A DNA stretch of 64,000 bases from Campylorhamphus procurvoides. Its lineage: Eukaryota; Chordata; Aves; Passeriformes; Dendrocolaptidae. The stretch lies in the NCBI GenBank assembly GCA_013396655.1, contig WBMV01007391.1, positions 561,017 through 625,016 on the forward strand, read 5' to 3'. Positions within the stretch are counted from its first letter, which is position 1. Each line of letters opens with the position of its first letter. The notes beneath the pieces are model-generated. The model did no database searches, was not told the DNA's origin, and saw only the letters and a program-made list of their open reading frames with translations. The position numbers and the translations under genes were made by a program. Positions 23,142-36,850 of the stretch are shown here, in pieces.

Positions 23142-23162
23142 TGTGTGCGTATGTACGTGCAC
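23142..23162. other. 21-nt alternating pyrimidine-purine stretch (Z-DNA prone)
   Basis: TGTGTGCGTATGTACGTGCAC alternates pyrimidine and purine without a break and includes two CpG steps. Such stretches can adopt the Z form. No transcript start is seen nearby. Confidence 0.6.
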
Positions 23163-23698
23163 TCGTGTGTTTGGCATCAATTAAAATATGAGACTTGTGC
23201 TCAGAACTGTATGCTTCCTCAGAAACTTATAGAAGTTGCATATGTATAACCGATGCAGAATTTGTCCCGTAATGTTAAGACAGTTAAATACAGTTGTTTC
23301 TTTAAATCAGATTACTATTTGTTTCTATAAGTCACTACAGGCTAGTCCACCTTAACCTATTCATATGAATGAAAAAATAGAGAAGTTTTGTGAAGAACAC
23401 AGGAAATCAGGTCCTATGACCATTTCTCTTCTGAGCATCAGACACTTAGAAACCTGAGAAACAGATGAATTATTTTCTCCACATATTTTCTAGCCATATT
23501 GTGAAACATAGAAGACTTCAATATTCAATGTTTATCAGTAAGTGCTGGGATCATTCCTCATAATCCTATTCACAATACTTTGCTTAAAACTGTTAGTGAC
23601 AATGATTTAAATTGCTTATTTTAATGATGTGAAAAAAAATAGAATAAAGTGGAGAAGTACAGTCTGCTTTACTTAAACAACCACTCCCCCAAAAGTGA
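23163..23698. other. Unique AT-rich non-coding DNA, no gene seen
   Basis: No feature can be supported. Confidence 0.6.
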
Positions 23699-23792
23699 TG
23701 TATATATATGAGTGTCTGTATGTATATATGCAAGTATAGTGTCCATATATTATTATATATGTGTATATGTTATTATAGAATGTATATACATG
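23699..23792. repeat. Imperfect TA-rich microsatellite region
   Basis: Interrupted blocks of tatata, tgtatata and tattata run for about 95 bp. The interruptions suggest an old, no longer expanding array. Confidence 0.75.
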
Positions 23793-26700
23793 ACACTAGT
23801 TGAACACGCAACTAAACACAATATTAGATTTTCCTGTATGTTAAATTGTTTTTTCTAGTTTTCCAGAAAGAGAAGTTAAATTACAAGAAAAAGATTGGGT
23901 AGTGTGTCAATAGACATCTGGAAATCATATGAGTTCGGCCAGTGACTATATTTTCTCCTTGACTACAAGTGAGGAAGCTCATCTGGTTTCTTATAACAAT
24001 GAGGTGAGCTCAGGTTGTTGTGAAGGTTTTTTAAGAATGCCTCAGACAAATGTCAGCTTCTTGCTTATTGGGAAGGTCCCAATGTCCTGACATTGAAAGA
24101 TCTTCATGGCCTTTAAGTCAGATTAATCAGAATGCGTACATCCATACACCTTGAAGTTAAGGTATTAATAGAAATTGTCAACTTTCCCATGTTATAAATC
24201 ACATTTTTTAACATATATCTGGCACTGATGATTTCTCTCAGGATTTTAAACAGTGTTTAAAATTCAAAATCTATTTTTTATTTATTTATTTATCTTGGAA
24301 TTTAGGTCTTCAAATTTAGGATTGGTCACCTTGCAAGCACCATAGAGTTTGTGATGCAACTACAGTTTAAATACATTTTAAACAAAAAATTACTTGAATA
24401 TAATGTTACTAGATTGCCAATATTCTCTGACCTGATGACTTTGCAGCTCTTTGTTTGAAGCCATTTATTCTGTGAGTAGTTGTTGAATTGATGATTGCTT
24501 AAAAAGAGTAGAAAATAAAGATGAGCAAACAGAAATCACTTTAAGCTATGTGGGAGAGAGGAAAATTAAATCCTCCATATATGCACATACCAGAAGGTAG
24601 AATCCTTACCACAATTTGGAACTCTGGAGCCAAGTTGACATATGGAAGAAATGAAGTTCCAGAAAATGCTGGTCCAAACCGTGCCCTGATCTTCCGAACA
24701 ATATTACAGTAAATTATTTTTACACAGAAACTAAGTTTTCTAAGTTTGGAAAGGACTCATAGGTTCTGATAACAGGACAGTAAATGTTGGGTTTAATGCC
24801 TTCTTTATTAGCAATTATTAAAAAAGAAGGAATACAAGCATTGTAAAAAGAGAGTGTCTTGCCCCATTCCTCAGTAGGTTTTTATATCTGAGCTTCACAG
24901 AATTAAAATGACTGCATGGTATTCAACCCCTTATTAACAGACAGAATCTGAAAGGGATATGGTTGTGTCTATATATAGTTGCTTTGTGCAATAATGTCAT
25001 AAATTACTCTAAACCTCTCTTGATTAATCTTGAATCATGTTATCTTCAATGATTTCTCTGCATATTTGTTACCTCATGGAACCCAGCAGTGATGATTAAA
25101 AAACCCCAAAAAACAATATCAGAAGGAAAAATAATTGCAGTGAGTCTAGTCTCTGTGTTGCTTTTAGGAATTTGTGACAAGGTCCTATTATCGCTATCTA
25201 TTCATACAGCATCACCCAGAGGAGGAACCTATATGCCTACTATGTTTTTCACAGACAGTTTCAGTACAACGAAATCCAGCTGTTTTTTTCCTGTTACATC
25301 AGTCCTGAATACAATCCAGAATCCACCTATCATTTAGGAAGAAATTTTAGAAGGCAGAAATGTATCTCCTCCTCATTCCTGTAATTTTGTACAGGACTGG
25401 ATTTCTAAATTGTGTTCTATTTTTTGCCCAGTAGAAGTTTCTCAAGAAGTCAATTGCATTTTTTTTAAGGCGACCGATCACATACTTCAGCTGAAACTTT
25501 TATTTATTTTCCACCTTCTCATTTCTCCTGCCTTCAGATACAGGGCAAATCTTCAACTGGTAGGCCAGGCTTTATTCAGACTTTCCAGGGCTGCTTTTTA
25601 GGCTTTTAACCCCAGTGCTGTGTCATGACTCCTGCAGGGAGCTGCAGCCTTGTCTTGCATTAACATTCACATGATGCCAGTGTTTTTCAGTATCAAAATT
25701 CTGCTGCTTTCTTAAAGGCCTGAGTATATGCTGAGAAGTTCAGTTAGCCAGTGTAGCTATTTAAAGATACAACCAATTTAGTAGATTTTGGATTAGAATT
25801 TTCATTTCTCACCCTTATTCACCATGCAGTTGTACAGGGCTTACCTCATCAAGTTAGGAGCTGTGAAGGTATGGAACTACATTCACTCCAGCAGTTCCAT
25901 ACTACTAGGTGTTGTGCATTTCTGAACCTTAAAGAACTGCTGAGACAGTAGGGTAAAAGGATAAGGGGACCAGAATCAAAATTAGCACTTTAGTGGTTTT
26001 AACCATAAATAGGTTATCTTTATCCTAGTACCAAACTTCAATTTTTGGAACTTGTAAAATCTTGATTGGCATGAAGGTATTCTGTTTGTCCTTTCTGAAA
26101 AAGCTGAAAGTCTATGCTGTGGAACAAGATGTTTCTCTAGTAAACTTTGGATTAAACCTAAGCCTGTTTGTGAGCACTCAGAGGTGCCAGAGGCTGGAGA
26201 TGGGTAGACAACCAACTGAAGCTATTTCCCTCTCTCAATGCCTGGGATGAGATCTCAGTTGTTTGAATGGAAGCTGCAGGTCAGGAAGTCTCCCTCAGTT
26301 GTCTGTGCTTAAAAATACATCTAAAGCTAACAAATTTTGGTGACTTTGAACATAGATAGTGCTGAAATTTCACCAGTATGTTATTCCTGTCATTAGAATC
26401 CACAAAAAATGGAGTGGAATGAAAAAAATTGGTCCTGTAGCTGACTAAGATTGTGAAATGGAAATTTGGTTGCAAGAAAATGAAATCATTCCAAAAGGAA
26501 TAATTATTCAAAATTATTATTCAGTCAGCAAATACAAAAAAAAAAAAAAGGACAATATATGAAAGGGAAAGTTACTGCTGCTTTATTAATTTCTTTTTTT
26601 TTGAGGTCTTTCGTATTGTTTCAGTGTACTGATCTGACATAGAGCAAACAATATAAACAGTTGTATTGGCCCAGTTGGGCAGGTGATAAATTTGAGCTAG

Positions 26701-28546
26701 ATTTGAACCAGTAGGAAGATGAAACCTTAAATAATAGCAATTTCTTTTTCACATTTTGCTGTTGAATTAATTGTAATTTGAGAACAAACCTGTGCTTCAT
26801 AGAGATTTAACTTCCTGTCCCAGGTTTATGCACATTTCAGTACACTCAACACAAAGGAAGATTTCCTGGTATTGGCACTTGGACTGACTGTGTCCCATAG
26901 CAGCAGGGGACAGTGCTAATACAGTGCAGAATATTGAAACTATGAAGTGCTATATAACATTTTGACCTACTGAAAGTGGAACACATGGCCTATTGCTTAA
27001 ATTGCCATTTCCCATAAAAGCTACACTATTCTAATGTGTTTGCTACTATTTTTTCTTTTTAAATGGCTAGAGGAAATTATTCTTTATAAAAATGACAGTT
27101 AAGCTTGACCCTCCATCTTTAAGTTCCTACTTGTGCTTTAGAGATCCAACACATATGGTACAGTATGTTACAACCAGCTGCTAATTGGACTCCCTGCAAA
27201 CATGACTATTAAGGTCAACTGAATCAAATAAAGACAGCTCAAGCTTTAAATGTGAAGGATATATGCCCTTCTGCTGACTGCTCCCTTTGCTACTGGTGAG
27301 AATGAAATGGACTTATCCAGAAACAATAGGCTCCTAGCCACCTTTGCTATTATTCGTAATACTTCTAATATTGTTATTCAATTATAAGTATATTTGGAGT
27401 TATATATCAGAATGTGGAATGTCTATTCCTCAGACACTTCAAAGCAAAATTGTATGTACTTTGGATTATATATCATATAATGCATACTGAATGCATTCTT
27501 AAATTTCTGTCTCATTTTTAGTATATATAGATAAAAATGGATTGTAAAATTAGAAAACTAAAAAATGGTAATGATTTAGAATATGTTAGAATATCAGAAA
27601 GCCTAGCCCTTCTGTCTCACAAGAATGTATTTCAAGCAGTACTGTGTTAATCTTGATGCTGTCATAAAGTGATAGAGTACTACTTTTAGCAAGCTCAGTG
27701 GATGCAAGACAAAGCTTAGGAGAATCTTACAGCACTGTATAAAAACAAAAGTCTTCTAATCTACATGAAATCTTGACAGTGGCCAAGTAGACTGTTTGTT
27801 TTTCAGTCTGTTGCTTTGTGAACTTGCTGCCAACAGAGCATGAAGCTCACATTTATCTTAAGCATGACTATCAAAGTCAACAGAGAATATCCCATTGCTC
27901 CCAAATGTATGTATTAATAAACTGTGTAAACAAAACTTTTGTGGATACCTCTCTGGTTCTGAAGTCTTATGGAACTGTTGCTGATTAAGTCTCTTTACTT
28001 AACATTTGTCTTTCACATTTATTTTTCAAAGTATTTCCGTTATAGGTTAATGTGACTGATGTTTCCTGACCCACTGCCAATCACAATATAACCTTCAAAG
28101 GAAAGAGATAACCTCCCACTGAAGCAAGCAATGAGCAAATGTTCTTCAGAAGAAAGCCCAGTAAAATTCAAATGGGACTGCAAAACTTGAGCTGGCATAG
28201 AAAGCCAAATACTGAGATTAATTTAACTCTTTAACTAGTTATTCACATAGCAAAGAGACTGACTTCAATCAGAGTTCAACCTACCTAGACATGCTGAAAG
28301 AGCAAAGCAGGGCGAGATAAGCCCTTCTGCAGAAAAAACCTTTGAAAGACAGTGAGAAGCAAGGATCCTTCAGCTGGGACTGCTTAATGTTTGTCAAATG
28401 GGAAGAGCTGAGACAAGAAGGACCTGAAATCCTGTGTTTGCATTATAACTGAGTGAGCAGTGAAGCTTTGGTTCCTTGTTGTATTCTGATACAATGATAT
28501 TTATTTTCATTCCAAATCATAAAGAAGTTTGGAACATTGTGGTTTG

Positions 28547-28550
<4 letters not shown>
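23793..28550. other. Unique AT-rich non-coding DNA with small homopolymers
   Basis: No gene is supported over almost 5 kb. The stretch holds a (TTTA)n run at 24277-24293 and an A14 run at 26536-26549. Chance frames reach 82 codons (25089-25337 on +) with no domain. A minus-strand donor-like GATGAG|GTAAGC at 25843-25850 would close an exon of only about 16 nt and is not called. Confidence 0.55.

Positions 28551-28582
<32 letters not shown>
28551..28582. repeat. (AT)16 microsatellite
   Basis: Sixteen uninterrupted AT units; likely length-polymorphic. Confidence 0.95.
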
Positions 28583-28585
<3 letters not shown>

Positions 28586-31500
28586 ATGAACAATTCCTAA
28601 TGAACCTGATTTTGAAAGGATGGATTGTTTTGGATCCACTTGCTTGTCAAGCTACGTTGTTTCTTGTGCATGGTAATCCCTTATGCCCAAACTCTTCTCA
28701 TGTTCAGGTTTTCTGGAGGGGTGAATTTTCTTTTCAGTCGCCAGATACATGATATTTCAATCAAAGGGATGACTGCAGAGAATAATAGAAAGTGTAGCAG
28801 GAAATGCTACTCCTATGAGAGCACCTATGACAGTGATGTGTCTCCACTTATAACCCTCAGACCAACATGATAACCTTCCCTGATAAAAGCAACCAAAACA
28901 GTGTTCTTTAAAAGGAAATTCAACTGACAGAATAAAAAGAGTTTTTTTCATGCTTTACACAATTTTCACTGAAAAGTTAATTTCCTCTGGGTGCATTTTT
29001 AACTATATGTCTTCTCCCCAGACAAATAGCAAAATGATGCTGTTTAATTGGTAAGAGACTCAGCTAGTTTCAAGTGCCATAGTCGCTAGTGTTAACAAAA
29101 CATCATTAGAGGCTTTGTCTATTTTTAGAATTCATTTTTACCTTTGTTTGTTTCTTTGTTTTGTGAGTGGCATTTGCATAACTCCCTAGAAGCTCAACCT
29201 TTTGGACTGAAAGTTGGCACTCTTTGTCTTTGTTACATAGTGGTCAATTTTTAATTTATTTCTTTTTTTTTTTAAAATATTTGTTCAAATTCTAAAGGAA
29301 ATGGAGGAAGATTAATTAGTCAACCCTGTTAAATGCCACAACAACCCACCATTGTTTTAACCAGCATCAGCCTTGATTTACAGATTCAAATCAAAGAAGA
29401 AACTGCTGTCCTTCTTGCCTAATATTTGGTCTAAGTCTTAAAACATAATGCCATGTTCCTTCTCATAAATCAAATGACATTTTGGTTGTATGGGTCCAGT
29501 GCTTGTTGAAGTGTGAAGGAAGAAGAATGGCAAGAGACTGTGCAGTAAATGCTAGTTCAGAAGTTAGGTGATTATGATCATAGAATCATTATCATCTGAA
29601 TAATAATTTTTTTTTCACTGGAAGTTAGTTACATTTTATTTTGCACATTCTTCAATGAATGAAATCACTTTACCAGCTTTGTGGTAGGAAGCTTGTCTTA
29701 TTCTCTAACAGAAGATAACAACTCAGATTTAAGCTGAGGCAACAAATACACTGTTATGACAAATGTTTAAATTTAATTGTTGTCCTTGAATTTTTGCCTT
29801 GCCCAGCTTTCATGAAGGCCACTTAAAATTCTGCTTTGATATTAAATGCAAAGTAATATGAAAGGAGAAAAGAGGAAGAAATCTCTGCTCATATCTTTAA
29901 AGCTTTGGAATGGTGTAAATTATTATGATGGTTTCACATTTTCATGGGATCAAGGCAACAACAGTAAGCTCATAAAACAGATACCACTAATTATGCAGAG
30001 GAGAAGTCATAAAGTCACTGATGGAAGCATGTTTTATATTCATGAACACATCATTAAAATTTTAAGACACGCTATCAAATTCTACATTTTAATACTACAC
30101 CCAACAGCATTAAACCTTCCCAACAAGAAAATCAGATTGTTTAATGATCGAGTTTGTCACACAGGTTTTATATGTCTGCTGTTGAAGCAGATGTAGTCTT
30201 TTCTGTTGCTGGACAACTTTTATCACTCGACAATTAAAAATATTTTTATGCAGTTTGTAGTAAAACTAAAGACAACAAAAAGGAAGGAAAATCACCAAAA
30301 AGTTAGGAATGTTTAATTGCAGAAATATTTAAATTTAGCCAATCACATAAAGCTCTTTTTATAGTGTTGTCAATTTGGTTTTACTTCTCTTGTATTTTAT
30401 TTTAATTGAAAAGACATTTTAAAGTAACAGGATAGTGATTCAGGCAGGCTACAACCCAACACACAAACGTTAAGCATTTTATACTCCTGGTGTGGACACA
30501 CAGTATTACTGCTCCATTACCCTTCACTTCAGAGCAATTGTGTTGCTTCTTATACTTGGGAGCTCTAGAAATAACTTGCTCTCTAGAGGGCACATTCAAT
30601 CAAATTAACAGCCAGTCTAATTTGTCAGCATTAGCAACTAAAAACTCAAATACTTAATGCTGCGTTTAAAGGACAGGGTTTTTAAGATTTAACAATAGAT
30701 TTTTGTTAAAACCTTATCAAAAAAGCTGAACTGGTCTATTGGTAGTTAATTACTGTATGATATCAAGGTACTGTCTAATACCATTGTTAAACATTTATCT
30801 GACTAAAACTCGAGTGACAAGTTTCAATTATCAGCATAAATTTGTCAAAGTGAATTCTGTTAGGACTCAGTGAAGACTTCTGCCTAAAACATTCACCAGT
30901 TCAATGTGGCCTAATATTAGGTCTTCTCTGAATCTTCCTTTCTCCAGAGCCAATATTTGGCCTACACTATCTGCCAGCATCTTTTTAATGAGAAGCACAC
31001 ATCTAAAAGCTCTCACAGCTCTCAAAATTTAGAAGTAAATATTTTTAAATTAAAACCGTATGCTAAGCAGTGCAGATTTGCTGGTGCAGATGTTATTTTT
31101 GGCTCATTTTCTTTAACTGATTCGTAACCAATGTACTTCAGCCTATTTTTCCACATTTACTATTAGTATTCAGAATACCACAGATATAGTGGAAGATCTT
31201 AATAGCATAATATCTCGAGATATTTTAGGTAGTTTTCTACTTAGGAGCAAAGTCATCATTAAAATTCTGTGAATAAGATGTATCCTCGGGACACTCAAAT
31301 AACAAAATAGAGGGGAAAAAAAAGAAAATGGAGATTAAAAAACACTTAACCAGAGAATGGGGCAAGAAAGTCCATTTTGCATGAAATTCTACACTGTCTT
31401 TCTCAGGAGATTCACACAATCCTCTGGCATTTAATTCCTGAATGCATTATGTAGTTCTGCAAGCACAAGATAGTCATGTCAGCTTTTGGGCTTTTTGTGG

Positions 31501-33040
31501 ATGGTGCTCCTACATTCATTCTCTTTATTTGGGATTCATAATTATTCCTCTTATCCACAGTGTCATTCTTCCCTGAAAGAAGCTGAAGTCTCTGACAAAA
31601 GTCACAGAGTTTTCCACACTCTGCTAATTCTTAATTAATTCAGAATTCATTAATTGTCTGGTTATGAGACATCCTGTTCTCAGCCATATTATATTGGCCA
31701 ATGGTTTATTAAAGAATGGATCATGCAATTTTTTCCATAAATTGATCTAATTAGCCTTATTTCTTCAAATGTTGAATATTCTTGCGATCTTGAAACCACA
31801 CTATCTAGAAGAACATGAGCTTCTCTTCTGACTGTGGATGGAAAAATACTGACATATTATTTGGATTGCAAAGATTAGATCAACTCAGTTTAACATCAGA
31901 GTGGACACTGCAGTGACAGAAGGCTTAAAGCACAGAGTTGCTGTTCATGCCATTTAAAATGATCTGTTCAGCTATTTTTCTTAGAGGCCAAAATTGCCAA
32001 TTCTTAGTTCCAGCAAGAACAAATTTTCTTTTTTTCCAGCTGTATTTAAATAAGGTGAATGGCTTTTTACTCTGTGTGATTATGCTGTTCTTACTGCTGT
32101 GAGGATCTACTCTGTAAATAAATATTTTTAATTTGCATACCATGTAGGCTTAATATGGGACCAATTTTTAGCCCAAAACTTACTTAGAAACTTGAACTTC
32201 TAAACAATTGTGACACTAGACAAAAGAATTTTTTAAGTAAGCCAAGGAATGTGAAATCTGAGAATGAGAAGCCCCTCTGTCATAGACATGAAAACAAAAT
32301 AATAGACTTAAATCAATTAATTATGCATGAGTTTAAGAAGGGAGTCTGAACTAGGTTTAGAAATGTGTCTGGACACTAAGAATCAAATCCACTAAATATC
32401 TGATAATTGTGTATACTACCACGATAAGTAGGCCCAGAACTGCTAGAGAACTGATCCAGACAGTAAACAGCAAATGCAGTTTTTGCAGGATCAGGTCTTT
32501 TGGCAGAACAGCACAGGGTTTGCAGATTCAAGACATTTTTATGTCTTGAAACATTTTTGTTTGAAGTCTTTCTGTTAAGTTTTGCCAATTATACCTTAAA
32601 CCTATACAAGATACGTCACTATGTTTGATGCTGAAACAGTAACTTTGCAACATTTCAAAATGTCTTTAATTACTACAAAGCTATAAAGTACAAAAACTAA
32701 GTTGTTATGTTGTTCTTACATATTTTTAAATGATTTTTCCTAAAATTGCGGATATTTTGCAGAGAGTCAGTGGTTTTTTTTGAAAAGAAACAAAAGTCAA
32801 ACCTGTAGGTCATTCATTTTTATTGCCCTCTGGAACAAAACAGAAACATGCACGTGATGGAAAACGTCAAACCCAACATTCCAACTGAATTGTTAAAAAA
32901 GTCCTGATATTTTGATGAGAAAAGATTCAGGGGGAAAAAAAAAAACACACACCACTTTTGAATGACATGTTTACAGACCATCATTCCATAGCCAGAAGGA
33001 TATGTATTTAAACCAGATAGTTCTCTTTACTAAATCTAAT
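28583..33040. other. Unique AT-rich non-coding DNA, no gene seen
   Basis: No gene, RNA or named repeat is recognised. The longest frame is 116 codons at 29846-30196 on +, AT-driven and without a domain. The stretch 30690-30850 is dense in TTAATTA and CAATTA-type homeobox cores and could be a conserved non-coding element. That is a guess from texture only. A 16-bp perfect dyad centred on CTCGAG lies at 31209-31224. Confidence 0.5.
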
Positions 33041-33400
33041 AATGGCACCTTGCTAGAGACACTGGCTAATCAGGCAGCAATTAAATCTAGGCATAATTTA
33101 TCAGACAAATGTAATTAAAATAAATTTTATACTGTACATTGCACAAAACCAAACTCTATAATTGGGATAAATTGCTACCTTCATCAGTTTTAGCAAGGTC
33201 AAGGATTAATTAGGCTTGGAGTATGACCTGACCTTTCATTGCAGTTCTGTTCCCCTCAAAATCTCTAGCTGTCAAATTCACAATTACAGGTTTCACAGAA
33301 GATTGCCACAAAATAGATTTTGATGCTGTATGGTACCATCCATGCCTCACTTGATCTAGCCATGAAATAGCCAGACATTAACAAAGTAGATGTTTTGAAA
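33041..33400. promoter_or_regulatory. Candidate enhancer-like element with nuclear-receptor half-sites
   Basis: Within 41 bp lie CAAGGTCA (33194-33201, an extended monomer half-site of the SF-1/ERR type), ATTAATTA (33205-33212, a homeobox core) and two overlapping inverse half-sites TGACCTGACCT (33224-33234). The flanks carry more TAATTA and CAATTA cores. The texture is like vertebrate conserved non-coding elements. Sequence conservation cannot be checked here, so the extent is nominal and the role is inferred. Confidence 0.3.
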
Positions 33401-36400
33401 CAGAGTGTGAAAATTACATTAATGTGCAAGTTTTTCCATGTGTTGGATGGTTTTTTATTACAGATTATGAATGAAAGCTGAAAAATTAATCACATTAAAA
33501 GGAAAAAGGTAAAGCAAGATTTAATTTTATGTTTATAGGAAGAAAAGTTTTAAATTTGATATGACTAGCTGAAAATTTCATGTAAAATATTTTTTTCTTT
33601 GGAAAAATATTTTATTATTTCAACTTTTCAAATGCCCCTAAACAAAATATCTTAAGCCAAAAACTTGTCTGGTTTTAGTTATTTGGGAGGGAGGAGGTTG
33701 AGGAAGAATTAAGATTTTACAATATGGGTCTAGAAGTGCTCTTCTGCACTTGGTTATGTATATTTAAGACATATCTCCCTCCTGGCATGATTTGCAACAC
33801 AATAATGAAGAAATGTTGAGAAACCCACACTATTGCTCTTTATTTAAATTCCCAGAATTGTCAATCTGGCAGCTCTCACAGTACAACATTTACATAATTT
33901 TTAAATTACAGACAATTATACAAAACCCTTCTTCATCAAAGGATCAGTTTCCTTCCCCACCCTTCCCCTGAAGTCATTAGCAAAATGTCCTTCCTCAGCA
34001 GTGGAAAAAAATGTCTTGGTTATACTTAAGCAGAGCACTATATGCCTGAAATTATATTTTTGCTTTTACCTAGTACTGTGGTATTTGAGAAAGTATGTTA
34101 GTAATGAATTGCTGTAAATAGTAGTTATGAAGTATTTGATGGTAAGCACAGCTCATGTAGAGCATATATGATGACTATTTATGGAATGCTAAGAAACAAA
34201 CAGGCAATGGTGATTTTTTGGTTTTGTAAAACTGGACTTCAGTGATGAAATGAAAAGAGTATTTTCAGTAAAATTATTGATTTTTTCCCCTCCTTTTTTT
34301 TTTGTGAGGCAAAATCAGCATTTTCCTAAATGAATGCAAATTGTAATTGTCAATCAAGTTTTCTCTCATGCCTCCTCTCTGTTGCCATCATCCCTTCAGC
34401 TATATGAGAATTACATTCTTTACAACCGCTAGCATGAAACAACACAGGATTGCTCTTAATTGTCACTAGTGCTGTGATTTTTTTAGCCAAATTGTAGACA
34501 GATGGATAGACAGATGCAAATACGATTGACCTAGCACTCATTTCATTTTAGATGGCAATGTAAGCCTGACTGTGTACGTGTCTATAATATACAATGTTTA
34601 TATGGAGGTCCACACATGTACACATGTATTGTGACTGGTTGGTCTGTAATGTGAGACAAACAAGTGAGAGAGAACTTGAGCACTGTTTCTATACTTTTAT
34701 ATAATTATTTGCAAAACTGTTTAGTTATAAAAAGCTAAATCCAAATGCTTTTTCTTTTGCTAAAGCAGCTGTTTGTATGGGAAAAAAAAAAACAAAACAG
34801 AAAAATGAAAACAAACTCAGCAACTTTTCTTTGATTTTACTGCAGGATACATGCTCGGCTGCTCTTCTTGTGATGCCCACAGTGCCGTGGAGCAGTGGAC
34901 CTTGCCCCTTTTTGTAGTTAACTGGTGAAAAAGACTGCATCTGCTTATTCTCAGACATTAATACAGCTAAAGGAATAAGACATCAGAGGCCTGTGAATGA
35001 GAAGGTCTTTTTAAATTTACAAAGCATTTGCTCCTGAATCCACCTCAGCCGGTTCGGGGAAAGCACTTTTGGCACCAAGTCACCCTTCAGGGAAAGACTG
35101 ATAATGATCACTAGAGACATACTATGGGCTCCTGCCTCACTCACTTCAAAGGCCTTCTCTCTTAATCAACATTAAATCATCATTTTGCCTTGGATATAGA
35201 GACAGCTGTACACAATCTATTTGTTTTAAAACAGATTAGGAGTGGGTTTTCTGCCAGAGTATAAGCTGCACGATAAATGTACTTTAAAGCCTCAACTAGA
35301 AAAACACTGCTCCCTTCGTTAGCTAGATTCCAATACTAGCTGAGAACACACATTGTACCAGAACTGGATCCTTCCTCAGTTGTTTCATGATACCCAAGAC
35401 TGCCCAGGAAATACGACAAGTTAAAAAAATCAAGAATCTGTTGATCTTAGCTGTGTCTTCTGGTAAGTTTTCCATGAAAAACAATAGTCACAGTATGATA
35501 AGATCATCTAGATCTGCTTTCCTCTTCTTTTTTTTAACCTCACTGTTGCCCTTTTTCATCCACTGACAGTCTCTCTCACAAGGTGACAACAAAGGCCTTT
35601 TATTACCTAGTTAAAAGTTGATAGCCAAATAGTTGTTAAATAATTAAGTAAAGGCCCTAAATGACAAGGGGACAAAATCTCTTCTCTAGATCCATGATGA
35701 CAATATTTTTACACAGTTGATAAGCATCTCTCTACAGGCTATTTTTGTTGCACAATACAAATGCACTAGAATGTGCACATTTTAAAAGTATAGAAAGCAG
35801 GCATATTTCCAGAATAGGATACTATGTGTTGGCAAGCAGGTTTGGGAGTCAAAATGAGTACTCAATTGAACACCATTCCCAGCATAACTTTATGGTGAAG
35901 CGAGCTATTCAGGTTTTGTATGTGTAGAGAGAATATTGATAACAGAAGATGGAAATGAGTCCTATTTTTCACTTTTTAAGAAGATATTGAAAAATTCAAA
36001 TAAGTGTATAAATATATTACTCAGAATAAGTCTCACAACGAGAAACTTAGAATATTCAATCTGTATTATTTAAAACAAAAACAAAAATCTTGGCAAACAA
36101 TGTGATTGTATGATATTAGATCCAGAGAGAAAACAGTGGTTTTAATCCTTCACATATTAGAGAAATGCAAAAATGAGTTTAAGAAAGTGTAGGTCAAAGT
36201 GAGACAAATTCAAAGTAAAAATGAGGTCCAGCTTCTAAGCTGAACTAATCCCTTCTGCACTTTTTCCCTCTCTTACTGTCTTCAAGCCAAAACCAGCTAA
36301 CCTTTCAGAGGAGTGCACCTTAGCCAAACATTAGCTTCCATTCAAATTGTACTCCATTCAGAAGGACTTGAATGAAATGTAGTGCTGTCCAAAATAAGAG

Positions 36401-36643
36401 TGATGTAGACAGAATGATCTAGCAGCCAATCTTGAGCTTCAGTTTTTCTCACATGTCCTTGGTTCAAGTACAGGTGCCACTGCATGTCTAGCATTTTCAC
36501 ACAGCTACTTTAAGTGTGAGAATAAATCACAGGCCTGTGCATGTGAATTGATGTGCCAATAGAAGCCACCAGGTACCAACAGTATACATGTAAGGGATTG
36601 GGACTGTTGTGTCAACACAGAATGACAATTGTGCCTACCTATT
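33401..36643. other. Unique AT-rich non-coding DNA, no gene seen
   Basis: No gene, RNA or named repeat is recognised. Chance frames reach 77 codons only. A run of ten A lies near 34782-34791. Confidence 0.55.
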
Positions 36644-36850
36644 TCACAGAATCATGCCGAGTTGAAAGGGCCCCATAAAGATCATCGAGTCCAACCCTTA
36701 GCCCTGCACAGAACCACCCCCAAGAGACACACTAGGTACCTGAGTGTATTATCCAAACACTTCTTTAACTCTGGCAGGCATGGTGCTGTGATCACTTCCC
36801 TGGGGAACCAGTTCCAGTACCCAGATACTTTTCTAAAACCGAGAAATAAA
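36644..36850 (-). mobile_element. CR1 LINE, 3'-terminal fragment (avian type)
   Basis: The plus strand reads as the reverse complement of an avian CR1 3' end. It begins cacagaatcatgccgagttg, then aaagatcatcgagtccaacc, a block like accacccccaagagacacac, ccaaacacttctttaactct, ggcaggcatggtgctgtgat and cacttccctggggaaccagt. These appear in the expected order over about 200 bp before similarity fades near 36850. It is much less diverged than the copy at 8855-10300, so it is a younger insertion. The block with 'ccaagagacacac' and 'ggtgctgtgatcacttccc' is, as I recall, characteristic of a CR1 subfamily common in neoavian birds. This is 5'-truncated and cannot encode protein. A 77-codon plus-strand frame here is antisense noise. 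Confidence 0.88.

Noticed and set aside
29846..30196. 116-codon plus-strand frame
   Set aside because: AT-driven composition, no domain, no flanking gene signals.
31209..31224. 16-bp perfect palindrome centred on CTCGAG
   Set aside because: About one such palindrome is expected by chance in 64 kb. There is no supporting context.
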